DNA of 13,353 bases, from assembly GCA_024695225.1 (NCBI GenBank), contig JAILIO010000259.1, positions 1 through 13,353 on the forward strand, written 5' to 3'. A program made the position numbers and the translations under genes. The notes under the pieces were generated by a model, which was given only the letters and a program-made list of their open reading frames with translations, had not been told where the DNA came from and ran no database searches. Every line of letters starts with the position of its first letter. The stretch's first letter is position 1. Below, piece after piece: positions 1-7,053 of the stretch. Source of the DNA: Lachnospiraceae bacterium. GTDB lineage: Bacteria > Bacillota > Clostridia > Lachnospirales > Lachnospiraceae.

Positions 1-1
1 T

Positions 2-94
2 GTTGCAGCGGGAGCAGACAAGGCCCGGATAATAAACCATGTAAATGAGATGTCAGGCGGGATATATCTGGATCCGGAGGGATACATGAAATAA
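2..94 (+). CDS. C-terminal end of a protein with a cell-wall-binding-like motif (5' partial)
   Basis: The second frame is open from the window edge to a TAA at 92-94 and gives about 30 residues ending in GGIYLDPEGYMK. The Tyr-Leu-Asp-Pro-x-Gly-Tyr pattern resembles the aromatic/glycine repeats of Gram-positive cell-wall (choline- or glucan-) binding modules. A related motif, YFMDPNGYVQKG, sits in the GH25 protein at 10859-11803. The upstream part lies outside the window, so the catalytic function cannot be named. The real gene could instead end elsewhere and this stretch be chance. The unbroken frame and the motif make a gene end more likely than not. Confidence 0.5.
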   Translation, partial: VAAGADKARIINHVNEMSGGIYLDPEGYMK

Positions 95-109
95 AATATG
101 TTGTATAAT
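81..109 (+). promoter_or_regulatory. Putative sigma-A promoter for the M13 peptidase gene
   Basis: A perfect TATAAT lies at 104-109. Seventeen bases upstream is GATACA (81-86), which matches three of six positions of the -35 consensus. Transcription would start near 116 and give a leader of about 240 nt containing the 37-bp repeats. The site overlaps the end of the preceding partial gene. Confidence 0.45.
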
Positions 110-131
110 ACGGGACGGCAGCCGGATTTGT

Positions 132-254
132 GACAGGATACCGGAAAGACCGGGGATCATTGCCCTTGGACAGGATACCGGAAAGACCGGGGATCATTGC
201 CCTTGGACAGGACATCGGAAAGACCGGGGTTCATTTGCCTTGGACAGGACATGG
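132..254 (+). repeat. 37-bp tandem repeat, 3.3 copies, in the leader of the M13 peptidase gene
   Basis: Units run 132-168, 169-205 and 206-242, with a 12-bp partial copy at 243-254. Units 1 and 2 are identical, and unit 3 differs at a handful of positions. The period is not a multiple of three, so no frame stays aligned from unit to unit, which argues against coding. Each unit contains CCGG-AAAGA-CCGG, a small potential stem-loop. In unit 3 the first C is a T, which keeps a G-T wobble pair. Confidence 0.95.
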
Positions 255-352
255 TGACAGAGCAGGCTGCGTACCTGAAACCGGGAATTACAAATATAAG
301 GAGTGTATTTCGGGTCTGACAGCAGAGGCAGTCTGACCCTGAGTGCGAGCGT

Positions 353-2665
353 ATGAAAAAACATAGTTGCTTTAAGATCAAGGCCACAGCCCTGGCAGTA
401 TCGTTAGGTGTGTTCACATCTTCTGTGCTTTCAGGCTGCGGGAGCATCGACAGCGGACAGCTGGGGCACAATGCCGCGGAAAAAGTGGGCAATTACTTCA
501 TGTCCACCACCCTTCCTGTGGGCTATGTCTCAGAAGGGACCAAATGGGTGGCTTCCGGCGTCCAGGGCGTATTTACCGAGGATGTTTCGGTGGACCTTAA
601 GGATGATTTTTTTACTGCGGAAAACAGGGAATGGCTTCTCTCAAACAACCTGCCCCAGAATATGACTGTGGAGGAAATGGGATCAGAGACCGTTGATCAT
701 GAATACGGCACCTTTTATGACAATATCAGATCCTTAAAAGAACGGAAAATGGCCCTTCTGAAGACAGATCCTTCAGAGACGTCCCCTCTTTCTTCCAAAG
801 AAGACGATTCCGCCAGGTATTCCCACAATCTGGAGCTTTTGCATACCTTTGCCGATCTGGCAAAAGACTGGGACCGCAGGAATGAGCAGGGCGTGGAGCC
901 TGCAAGAAAATACATCGAAAAGATAGAGCAGATAGATAGCCTCGACGGCATGACAGCTTTCTTTTGCGGAAATGACGGCGCAAACCCCTTTGGGATCCAG
1001 CTCTTTGACATATCCGTGGATAAAGTGTCCCGGGATGCTGATAAAAATGTGCTCTCAATAGACCCCGCAAAGAGCGCCTTTGTGCTGGGTCCGGAAAAAC
1101 AGCGTGCCTATATGAGCACTTACAACACCCTTCTGACTTCGAACCTGAGTTACAAGCTGGTGACGGATGAAAGGGTCAGGTGGTTCCTTTCGGAAATGGG
1201 ATACAGCGAAGGGGATATAGAAAGGATACTCACCGATTCCAGAAAGGTGGAGAGCACTCTGGCTTTTGCCACTAAAAAGGAGGACTACCCTCTCACTGAC
1301 GAACAGAAGGAGAAAAACTCCTGTACCCTGGATGAACTGGCACTTGAGACGGGTTCATTTCCCATAAAGGAGATACTCACAGCCAGAGATCTGGACCGGG
1401 CTTCCATGTATCTGATCTCCCAGCCCGTCTACGTAAAAAACCTGGGTTCCGCCTACACTGAAGGCCGCTTAAGAGAGCTGAAGGCCTTCTGCATAACCCA
1501 CACGATCTATCAGATACTGCCGCTGCTTGACAGGGAGACCCTGGAAAAATATTCCAACAGCGGAGTTTATCTGCCTGAGGAAGACGAACTGAGCGGAGCA
1601 TTGTCAAAGCCCGTGAGGTTCAGCGGGGATGAGCCTCAGAAGGGGGGCGGAGAGATAAATCTTGAGGATGATGAAGCGCTCCTCATGGACTATTATGTGA
1701 GAAATTATATGGGAGAGATCCTGGACCAGGCATATCTTTCAGTTTATCTGTCCTATGAGGACAAGAAACTCCTGACAGATCTTGTAAATGAGATCATTGA
1801 ATTTTATAAAGCCCACGTGGCTGATATCGACTGGCTTTCCGAGGACACCAGGAAGAAAGTGATACTGAAGCTGGACCGCATGGGAAGGCATGTTCTGTAT
1901 CCGGAGAATATGACGGACTATTCGGGCCTTGAGATCAAGCCTGCCTCCCAGGGCGGGACTCTTCTGGACGCCGTGGTGGCCATAAATCTCTACAATGACA
2001 GGGTGGCTTCCGACAAGCTGTTTTCCACACCCTCCAGGGACGACTGGGATCTGAACGAGACTCCAACCACCAATGTGAACGCATATTACATGCCCTCTGA
2101 AAACGCTATTTACATACTGGCGGGCGTTGCCATGGGAGATATTTATGCCAGGGACATGGAGCGGGAGGAACTTCTTGGAAAGATAGGAGCCATCATCGGG
2201 CACGAGGTGACCCACGCCTTCGATGAAAACGGGGCCCAATACGATGAGAACGGTGAGTACAACAACTGCTGGAATACCACCGACAAGGAGAATTTCGACA
2301 GGAAGGCGGAAAACATTCGAAGGTATTACGACAGTTACAGTCCTTTGCCCGGCAGGTCATCATTTAACATGGGAGGCTCCGATGAAGCCACAGCGGATAT
2401 GGGAGGCGTTATGTGCTGCCTGAAACTGGCGGAGAAGGAACCGGACTTTGATTATGATAAATTCTTCGTCTCCTTTGCTGAACTGTACAGATACAAGGTG
2501 TACGAGAGCGATGCAAAGATGCTGCAGAACGAGGATGAGCATCCACCGAACAACTTCAGGGTAAATGTGACGCTGTCCCAGTTTGACGAGTTCATCGATC
2601 TGTACGGTATACAGGAAGGGGACGGAATGTACTGGGATCCGGATGAGCGTCTGAAGATCTGGTGA
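353..2665 (+). CDS. M13 family (neprilysin/PepO-like) zinc metallopeptidase, lipoprotein
   Basis: A 770-residue secreted endopeptidase, predicted to be anchored on the outer face of the membrane. A hydrophobic signal segment (about 11-26) ends in the lipobox LSGC with the lipidated cysteine at 29. The M13 catalytic domain fills the C-terminal third. It has the substrate-binding NAYY motif at 576-579, zinc ligands in HEVTH (H617, E618 catalytic, H621), the following AFDENGAQYD segment typical of M13, and the third ligand E678 in EATAD with D682. The C-terminus keeps the family pattern (DEHPPNNFRVN, then MYWDPDERLKIW). The family norm is about 630-700 residues, and the excess is in the N-terminal half. 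No clear Shine-Dalgarno precedes ATG 353, but an in-frame stop just upstream and the signal peptide fix this start. The physiological peptide substrate is unknown. Confidence 0.95.
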   Translation: MKKHSCFKIKATALAVSLGVFTSSVLSGCGSIDSGQLGHNAAEKVGNYFMSTTLPVGYVSEGTKWVASGVQGVFTEDVSVDLKDDFFTAENREWLLSNNLPQNMTVEEMGSETVDHEYGTFYDNIRSLKERKMALLKTDPSETSPLSSKEDDSARYSHNLELLHTFADLAKDWDRRNEQGVEPARKYIEKIEQIDSLDGMTAFFCGNDGANPFGIQLFDISVDKVSRDADKNVLSIDPAKSAFVLGPEKQRAYMSTYNTLLTSNLSYKLVTDERVRWFLSEMGYSEGDIERILTDSRKVESTLAFATKKEDYPLTDEQKEKNSCTLDELALETGSFPIKEILTARDLDRASMYLISQPVYVKNLGSAYTEGRLRELKAFCITHTIYQILPLLDRETLEKYSNSGVYLPEEDELSGALSKPVRFSGDEPQKGGGEINLEDDEALLMDYYVRNYMGEILDQAYLSVYLSYEDKKLLTDLVNEIIEFYKAHVADIDWLSEDTRKKVILKLDRMGRHVLYPENMTDYSGLEIKPASQGGTLLDAVVAINLYNDRVASDKLFSTPSRDDWDLNETPTTNVNAYYMPSENAIYILAGVAMGDIYARDMEREELLGKIGAIIGHEVTHAFDENGAQYDENGEYNNCWNTTDKENFDRKAENIRRYYDSYSPLPGRSSFNMGGSDEATADMGGVMCCLKLAEKEPDFDYDKFFVSFAELYRYKVYESDAKMLQNEDEHPPNNFRVNVTLSQFDEFIDLYGIQEGDGMYWDPDERLKIW

Positions 2666-2782
2666 TATGGAATAAGACATGAAGCTTTTGGCGAAAATAA
2701 AGGTCTGACAGGCAGCATGACGATTTCCGGCTGCAGCCCCGATGGCGGAGACAGCTTTCAGGGAAAGGATGAAAGGAAATAA

Positions 2783-3895
2783 ATGGAAGATACTATCTTA
2801 AAAGTTACGGATGTAAATAAGAAATACGGTAGGAAAGAGGTGCTGAAGGGCGTCTCCCTCCATGTGAACCGCGGGGATATTTACGGTGTAATAGGCAAGA
2901 ATGGCGCGGGAAAGACCACGCTCTTCAAACTCCTTTTAGGCCTTTCCAACTATGAACAGGGCACCATAGAACTCTTTGGAAACAGCAGCGCCAGGGGGCT
3001 TGCCAGGGGCAGGAACAGGATAGGGTTCTTTGTGGGGGCCACATTCTTCCCCCAGATGACTGCCCGCCAGAATCTCAGATATTACGCCATCATGAAAGGC
3101 ATCAAAGATAAAAAGGAGATAGACCGGGTGCTGAAACTGGTGGGTCTGGAAGGGGTGAAACTGCCTTACAGAAAGTTCTCCCTGGGTATGAAGCAGAGGG
3201 TTGGGATCGCCAATGCAATGCTGGGGAATCCGGAGATCATGATACTGGACGAACCCACAAACGGACTGGATCCCCAGGGTATAAAGGATGTCAGGGAGAC
3301 TCTTCAGCACCTGAACAAAGAATACAATACCACCATAATCATTTCCTCCCACATACTGGGGGAACTGCAGCACACTGCCAACAGATTCGGGATCCTGAAC
3401 GAGGGGACCATAGTCCGGGAGATCGATCCCAGGGATCTGGTGACCGACAGGCGGGAGATCAGGCTCAGTGTGGACGACCTGGAGAAGGCGGAGAGAGTGC
3501 TTGAGGAAAACGGAATACAGATACTGGGAGAGTACAGGGAGACAGTGACTCTGGAGGATTATTATTTCAGCCTGGTGAGCAAGAGCGGAGGAACCCCTGA
3601 CAGCGCCCTTATTTCCGGGGAAGGAAATGAGGACACAGGTGCCGGGGGGCCTGGAGAGTACCACGGTGAAGGGCTGATTTCCGGGGAAGGAAATGAGGAC
3701 ACAGGTGCCGGAGAGCACCGCAGTGAAGCGCTTATTTCCGGGGAGAGAAATGAGGACACAGGTGCCGGAGAGCACTGCAGTGAAGCGCTTATTTCCGGGG
3801 AAGGTAATGAAGGCGTGCAGTCAGAGACCCCTGAAAGCACTGCTTCTGCTGCAGATGAAGACTCAGACAGGAAAGAGGGAGGAGAAAATGAATAA
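2783..3895 (+). CDS. ABC transporter ATP-binding protein (BcrA/CcmA-type) with repeat-rich tail
   Basis: The cytoplasmic ATPase subunit of an exporter, paired with the overlapping permease. Residues 1-215 form a normal nucleotide-binding domain: Walker A GKNGAGKT (38-45), a variant signature FSLGMKQR (132-139) common in BcrA/drug- and peptide-export ATPases, Walker B IMILDEP (152-158) and H-loop SSHIL. The region where a Q-loop glutamine or acid is expected reads GFFVGATFF, so the usual residue is not obvious. After about residue 270 the protein carries about 100 residues not seen in typical 230-310-residue relatives. These are four tandem copies of ALISGEGNEDTGAG-like units, then a Ser/Glu-rich end. 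GAAAGG upstream of ATG 2783 serves as ribosome binding site. The substrate cannot be inferred from sequence. Confidence 0.93.
   Translation: MEDTILKVTDVNKKYGRKEVLKGVSLHVNRGDIYGVIGKNGAGKTTLFKLLLGLSNYEQGTIELFGNSSARGLARGRNRIGFFVGATFFPQMTARQNLRYYAIMKGIKDKKEIDRVLKLVGLEGVKLPYRKFSLGMKQRVGIANAMLGNPEIMILDEPTNGLDPQGIKDVRETLQHLNKEYNTTIIISSHILGELQHTANRFGILNEGTIVREIDPRDLVTDRREIRLSVDDLEKAERVLEENGIQILGEYRETVTLEDYYFSLVSKSGGTPDSALISGEGNEDTGAGGPGEYHGEGLISGEGNEDTGAGEHRSEALISGERNEDTGAGEHCSEALISGEGNEGVQSETPESTASAADEDSDRKEGGENE
3605..3811 (+). repeat. 57-bp in-frame tandem repeat in the ABC ATPase gene
   Basis: Four units start at 3605 (66 bp, with a three-residue GPG expansion), 3671 (57 bp), 3728 (57 bp) and 3785 (27 bp before divergence). 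Each encodes the 19-residue motif ALISGEGNEDTGAGEHxSE with few changes. The result is an acidic, glycine-rich and probably disordered tail after the nucleotide-binding domain. Confidence 0.95.
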
Positions 3896-4640
3896 TCTCA
3901 AGAATTATGTCAAGGCAGAGGTGGCAAGAGCCTTTGCGCGGCCCGGATTCACAATAGTTTTCTTCCTGCTCCTCGCTTATATCGTCTTGTTGACTCTCCG
4001 GGGAGTGAACTCGGAGGATGGGATCAATGCGGTCCAGTACCTGGACAGCATCATAAACAATATCCATCTGGTGTTTCTGGTGTACGGCATCATGATATTC
4101 ACTGTCACGCTCTACAGAGAGTTTCAGACAAAGACCATGCAGGCAGCCATAGGAAGAGGACTGTCCAGGAAAGGCGTTGTGGCGGGACGGATGCTTTCCA
4201 TATTCTGGCTCACTGCCATTATGGCTATATCCATCACCGTCATCCTAATCCTGGTGGTGATCTTCAGGACCGATATACATTTTGTCCCCGCCAATTTCAG
4301 GGATCTGGGGGCAACCCTTGTGATGGAACTTATAAATACCCCGGGCATGATATATGTGGCCATGGTCCTGGTATACCTGATGCAGGGATCAGGCATCGCA
4401 GCGCTCTTGTATCTTCTGATGATCACAGGGCTCCTGGGGAAGGGTATTTCAAAACTGTCCTTCCTGCCTGGGGTATCGGTGGCGGATGGCCTTTATTTCG
4501 TCACCATGGTAAAGGGCTTCGGGTCAAAACTCCTGATGGGGATCTGGGACTGGCCCCGCTTCCTGGGGTGCCTTGCCACTATTTTCCTGTGCTTCCTCCT
4601 CTCATATATTTTCTTCAGAAAGAGAGAACTGGAATTCTGA
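3888..4640 (+). CDS. ABC-2 type transporter permease
   Basis: A 250-residue integral membrane protein forming the channel half of the exporter with the preceding ATPase. The chosen start is ATG 3888, which overlaps the ATPase stop by 8 bp and follows GGGAGGAG (3878-3885), a layout typical of translational coupling. An in-frame upstream ATG at 3693 would add a peptide made of the repeat array read in the wrong frame and is rejected. About six hydrophobic segments are visible near residues 21-38, 59-76, 102-126, 152-186 (probably two helices) and 224-243. The protein ends in the basic/acidic tail FFRKRELEF common in ABC-2 permeases of the bacitracin/lantibiotic-export type. There is no accessory sensor kinase or peptide gene nearby to indicate the substrate. 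Confidence 0.9.
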   Translation: MNNLKNYVKAEVARAFARPGFTIVFFLLLAYIVLLTLRGVNSEDGINAVQYLDSIINNIHLVFLVYGIMIFTVTLYREFQTKTMQAAIGRGLSRKGVVAGRMLSIFWLTAIMAISITVILILVVIFRTDIHFVPANFRDLGATLVMELINTPGMIYVAMVLVYLMQGSGIAALLYLLMITGLLGKGISKLSFLPGVSVADGLYFVTMVKGFGSKLLMGIWDWPRFLGCLATIFLCFLLSYIFFRKRELEF

Positions 4641-4646
4641 TATTTC

Positions 4647-4690
4647 AAGGATAAATTTTCAAAAAATTTATACTGTTTTTATCCTTTTTT
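4647..4690 (+). terminator. Possible weak A/T-rich terminator after the ABC operon
   Basis: AAGGATAAA (4647-4655) can pair with TTTATCCTT (4678-4686), and six T residues end at 4690. The stem has few G-C pairs and the loop is long (22 nt), so termination would be weak. The same stretch contains TATACT (4669-4674), which might instead be a -10 element for the next gene. Confidence 0.35.
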
Positions 4691-4712
4691 GTAGAAAACC
4701 GCCCTGTATATG

Positions 4713-4721
4713 TGCTATCAT
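4713..4721 (+). promoter_or_regulatory. Possible extended -10 promoter for the phenylacetate-CoA ligase gene
   Basis: TGCTATCAT fits the TGnTATAAT extended -10 pattern with one mismatch. No good -35 is found at 16-18 bp. It lies about 25 bp before the AAGGAGG ribosome binding site (4745-4751) of the ligase gene. Confidence 0.3.
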
Positions 4722-4760
4722 AACCGGGTCGGGAAAAGCCCGGAAAAGGAGGAACAGAAC

Positions 4761-6062
4761 ATGATCTGGAATGAAGCGAAGGAATGTATGCCGCGGGACG
4801 AGATCAGGGCTCTGCAGAGCAGCCGCCTGGTCAAAGTCGTCAACAGGGTTTATCACAATGTGCCCTATTACAGAAAGAAAATGCAGGAAGTGGGTCTGGA
4901 ACCCGGAGATATACGGGGCGTAGAAGACCTGAGCAAGCTTCCTTTCACCACCTATGAGGATCTGAACGCAGCCTATCCATTTGGCCTTGCGGCAGTCCCG
5001 CCTTCAGAGCTGGTGAGGGTGCACGCCTCCAGCGGTACCACGGGCAAACCCAAGATCGGCGTTTATACAAGGCGGGACATCGATATCTGGGCGGAATGCG
5101 TGGCCAGATGCCTGACAATGGCGGGCATCACCAGGGACGACATAATCCAGGTGGGTTACGGCTACGGTCTGTTCACAGGGGGTCTGGGAGCCCATTACGG
5201 CGCAGAATATCTGGGAGCCCTGGTCATACCCATGTCCACGGGAAATACCCAGAAGCTCATAGATATGATGATCGACTGCAAGGTGACGGCGATTGCCTGC
5301 ACACCTTCATACCTGCTGCATGTGGCTGAGGATATAGAAAAGATGGGCGTTCTGGACAAGATCCATCTGAAGGCCGCTATCTGCGGGGCTGAACCCTGGA
5401 CCGACGAAATGCGGGATCAGATGGAGAAGAGACTCAGGATCAAGGCCTATGACATCTACGGTCTCACCGAGATCTTCGGACCCGGGGTTGCAAATGACTG
5501 CGAATACCACAGGGGACTTCACATATGGGAGGATCATTTCCTTCCTGAGATAATCGACCCCTCAACTCTTGAGCAGCAGCCTGAGGGCGGCGACGGTGAA
5601 CTGGTCATAACCAACCTGACAAAGGAGGGCATGCCTCTCATCAGATATCGCACAAAGGATCTCACAAGCCTTGAATATGATAAATGTGAGTGCGGACGCA
5701 CAATGGCCAGGATACAGCGTTTCAGAGGCCGTACCGACGACATGCTCATCATCCGCGGCGTGAACGTGTTCCCGTCGCAGGTGGAGGCGGCTCTTCTGAC
5801 CATAAACGGCATGACACCCCATTACATGCTGGTTGTGGACAGGGTTGACAACGCCGATACCCTTGAAGTCCAGGTGGAAGTTGCGGATAACATCTTTACC
5901 GATGAGATCAGCAGCCTTGAGAAACTGTCAAAAGAGGTCCATGACAAGCTCCGCCAGGCCATAGGCCTGAATGCAAAGGTTCGTCTTGTGGAACCCGGCG
6001 GGCTTGAGCACTTCGACGGCAAATCAAAGCACGTTACGGATAAGAGAAATCTCTACAAGTGA
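4761..6062 (+). CDS. paaK: Phenylacetate-CoA ligase (AMP-forming)
   Basis: A 433-residue cytoplasmic adenylate-forming enzyme that activates phenylacetate (or another arylacetate) to its CoA thioester through an acyl-AMP. The length equals the family norm. The phosphate-binding loop SSGTTGKPK is at 90-98. The PaaK-typical GYGYGLFTGGLGAHYGAEYLG stretch follows, then the adenylate motif YGLTEI (233-238), RTDDMLIIRGVNVFP (from 324), and the C-terminal GKSKH (420-424) carrying the expected catalytic lysine. ATG 4761 is chosen because AAGGAGG lies at 4745-4751, inside the longer frame that begins at 4710. The double-ACT gene follows 88 bp downstream, a pairing common in anaerobes that convert aromatic amino acids through arylpyruvates. 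No indolepyruvate:ferredoxin oxidoreductase gene is present in the window. Confidence 0.95.
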   Translation: MIWNEAKECMPRDEIRALQSSRLVKVVNRVYHNVPYYRKKMQEVGLEPGDIRGVEDLSKLPFTTYEDLNAAYPFGLAAVPPSELVRVHASSGTTGKPKIGVYTRRDIDIWAECVARCLTMAGITRDDIIQVGYGYGLFTGGLGAHYGAEYLGALVIPMSTGNTQKLIDMMIDCKVTAIACTPSYLLHVAEDIEKMGVLDKIHLKAAICGAEPWTDEMRDQMEKRLRIKAYDIYGLTEIFGPGVANDCEYHRGLHIWEDHFLPEIIDPSTLEQQPEGGDGELVITNLTKEGMPLIRYRTKDLTSLEYDKCECGRTMARIQRFRGRTDDMLIIRGVNVFPSQVEAALLTINGMTPHYMLVVDRVDNADTLEVQVEVADNIFTDEISSLEKLSKEVHDKLRQAIGLNAKVRLVEPGGLEHFDGKSKHVTDKRNLYK

Positions 6063-6150
6063 CCGGAGATCGTATGAAATCTGAAGGTGAAGGGTTATCG
6101 GAAGACGACAGGCGGTCGGGATGTGATGCTTGCGAAAAGGAGGATATCAT

Positions 6151-6579
6151 ATGTATATAAAACAGGTATCGGTTTTTCTTGAAAATGAAAACGGAAGGCT
6201 TGATGATGCTCTCCGCATATTGAGTGAGGGAAATATCAATATTCTGTCAGTGTGCATAGCAGACACTGCGGATTACGGCGTTCTGAGGCTTATCCTGGGG
6301 GAAAGCGAAAGAGGCTGTAAGATACTTAAGGACGCCGGGATGGCGGCCAGGATGGACGATGTGATCGCAGTTGTGGTGGAAAATGAAGTGGGCAGTTTCG
6401 GAAAAGTGGTCAAAATGATCCAGGATGAGGGGATCGGCATCAGATATATATACGGACTCAGCATTCCCACAGACGGCGCCCCCATTGCCTTAAAGACAGA
6501 CGATCAGGAGAAGACCGTGAAAGTGCTGGAAAGGGGAAATGTAAAGACTCTTTCCCCGGAAGATATGCAGGCTTTCTGA
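6151..6579 (+). CDS. Tandem ACT-domain protein, probable amino-acid-binding regulator
   Basis: A 142-residue cytoplasmic protein built of two ACT modules, roughly residues 2-66 (starting IKQVSVFLENENGRLDDALRIL) and 70-140 (starting AVVVENEVGSFGKVVKMIQ). Each begins with the beta strand followed by the glycine-containing turn that binds amino acids in this fold. There is no catalytic domain. ATG 6151 is preceded by AAGGAGG (6138-6144). A TTG at 6130 in the same frame would place the ribosome binding site inside the gene and is rejected. Stand-alone double-ACT proteins are often encoded beside paaK homologues and probably sense an aromatic amino acid or a product of the pathway (inference). No terminator is evident downstream. 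Confidence 0.88.
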   Translation: MYIKQVSVFLENENGRLDDALRILSEGNINILSVCIADTADYGVLRLILGESERGCKILKDAGMAARMDDVIAVVVENEVGSFGKVVKMIQDEGIGIRYIYGLSIPTDGAPIALKTDDQEKTVKVLERGNVKTLSPEDMQAF

Positions 6580-6624
6580 GACAAGAGAGACAGTTTTAAG
6601 GATCTTCACACAAGGAGTCTCAAG

Positions 6625-6830
6625 TCCCGGCATGCGGGGAGGGACCCGGCCATGCGGTGTTTGTGCCAATCAGACCGCACTTAAGCTCTGACATGCAGGG
6701 ATGGACCCGGGCTACGGTGATCGTGCAAATCAGACCGCACTTAAGCTTTGACATGCAGTGATGGATCCGGGCCAGGGTGTTTGTGCCAATCAGACCACAC
6801 ACAGGTCCTGATTTTCAGGGATGGACAGGA
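6625..6830 (+). repeat. 60-bp tandem repeat, 3.4 copies, abutting the rplJL promoter
   Basis: Units start at 6625, 6685, 6745 and 6805 (the last partial). The core TGTGCCAATCAGACCGCAC and the GACATGCAGGGATGGACCCG segment recur with scattered substitutions. The last partial copy ends three bases before the -35 box at 6833. The period is a multiple of three, so a minus-strand frame stays open through the array, but it has no ribosome binding site or recognisable product. Confidence 0.93.
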
Positions 6831-6832
6831 TA

Positions 6833-6861
6833 TTGACAACAGAATGATTATGTGATACATT
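6833..6861 (+). promoter_or_regulatory. Strong sigma-A promoter of rplJ-rplL
   Basis: A perfect -35 TTGACA lies at 6833-6838, with a 17-bp spacer and -10 TACATT at 6856-6861, preceded by the extended element TG at 6853-6854. Transcription would begin near 6868, immediately at the 5' edge of the L10 leader. Confidence 0.85.
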
Positions 6862-6867
6862 TTCACA

Positions 6868-6986
6868 GTCGTAAGCCGAAGACAGCAGGTGCCCTGAAGG
6901 GCGTAAGGAGCGAAAGCCCGCCAGCCGAGGGAGACATTGATATGTATACCTCAGAATGGTCTTCGCATGTGCGGGGACCATTTTTT
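6868..6986 (+). ncRNA. Ribosomal protein L10 leader (autoregulatory 5' UTR)
   Basis: The conserved CCGAAGACAGCAGGTGCC segment (from 6876), a GCCC-TGAA-GGGC hairpin (6891-6902), GTAAGGAGC and the closing GCCAGCCGAGG (near 6920-6930) match the known Firmicutes L10 leader that binds L10 or the L10-(L12)4 complex. It sits between the promoter and rplJ and is followed by an attenuator hairpin. This is the known arrangement for feedback repression of rplJL by excess L10. Confidence 0.85.
6955..6986 (+). terminator. Attenuator terminator of the L10 leader
   Basis: ATGGTCTTCGC (6956-6966) pairs with GCGGGGACCAT (6971-6981) over 11 bp, including two G-T wobbles, around a four-base loop. A run of six T (6981-6986) follows. 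It lies inside the leader upstream of rplJ, so it should be conditional, with L10 binding favouring termination. Confidence 0.85.
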
Positions 6987-7053
6987 ATGGGATACGGGAA
7001 GTTATTTCCCGGCCCGATTCGGCAAAAATAAAAGAAGGAGGAAAGACAAGGTA

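Noticed and set aside
132..254. CRISPR array
   Set aside because: Units are directly adjacent with no spacers, copy number is low, and no cas gene is present. The same holds for the arrays at 6625 and 10484.
130..336. Plus-strand open frame over the 37-bp repeats
   Set aside because: The frame shifts relative to the unit at each copy, so no constant peptide is encoded, and there is no ribosome binding site.
2936..3775. Long minus-strand open frame (279 codons) opposite the ABC ATPase gene
   Set aside because: It is the complement of a clearly conserved ATPase, has no family signature, and stays open partly because the 57-bp repeat keeps all frames aligned.
3693..3887. N-terminal extension of the permease frame upstream of 3888
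   Set aside because: It would consist of the repeat array read out of frame (MRTQVPESTAVKRLFPG units). The ribosome binding site and hydrophobic start fit ATG 3888.
6620..6802. Minus-strand open frame across the 60-bp repeats
   Set aside because: It is open only because the period is divisible by three. There is no ribosome binding site, no family, and it lies beside a strong promoter on the other strand.
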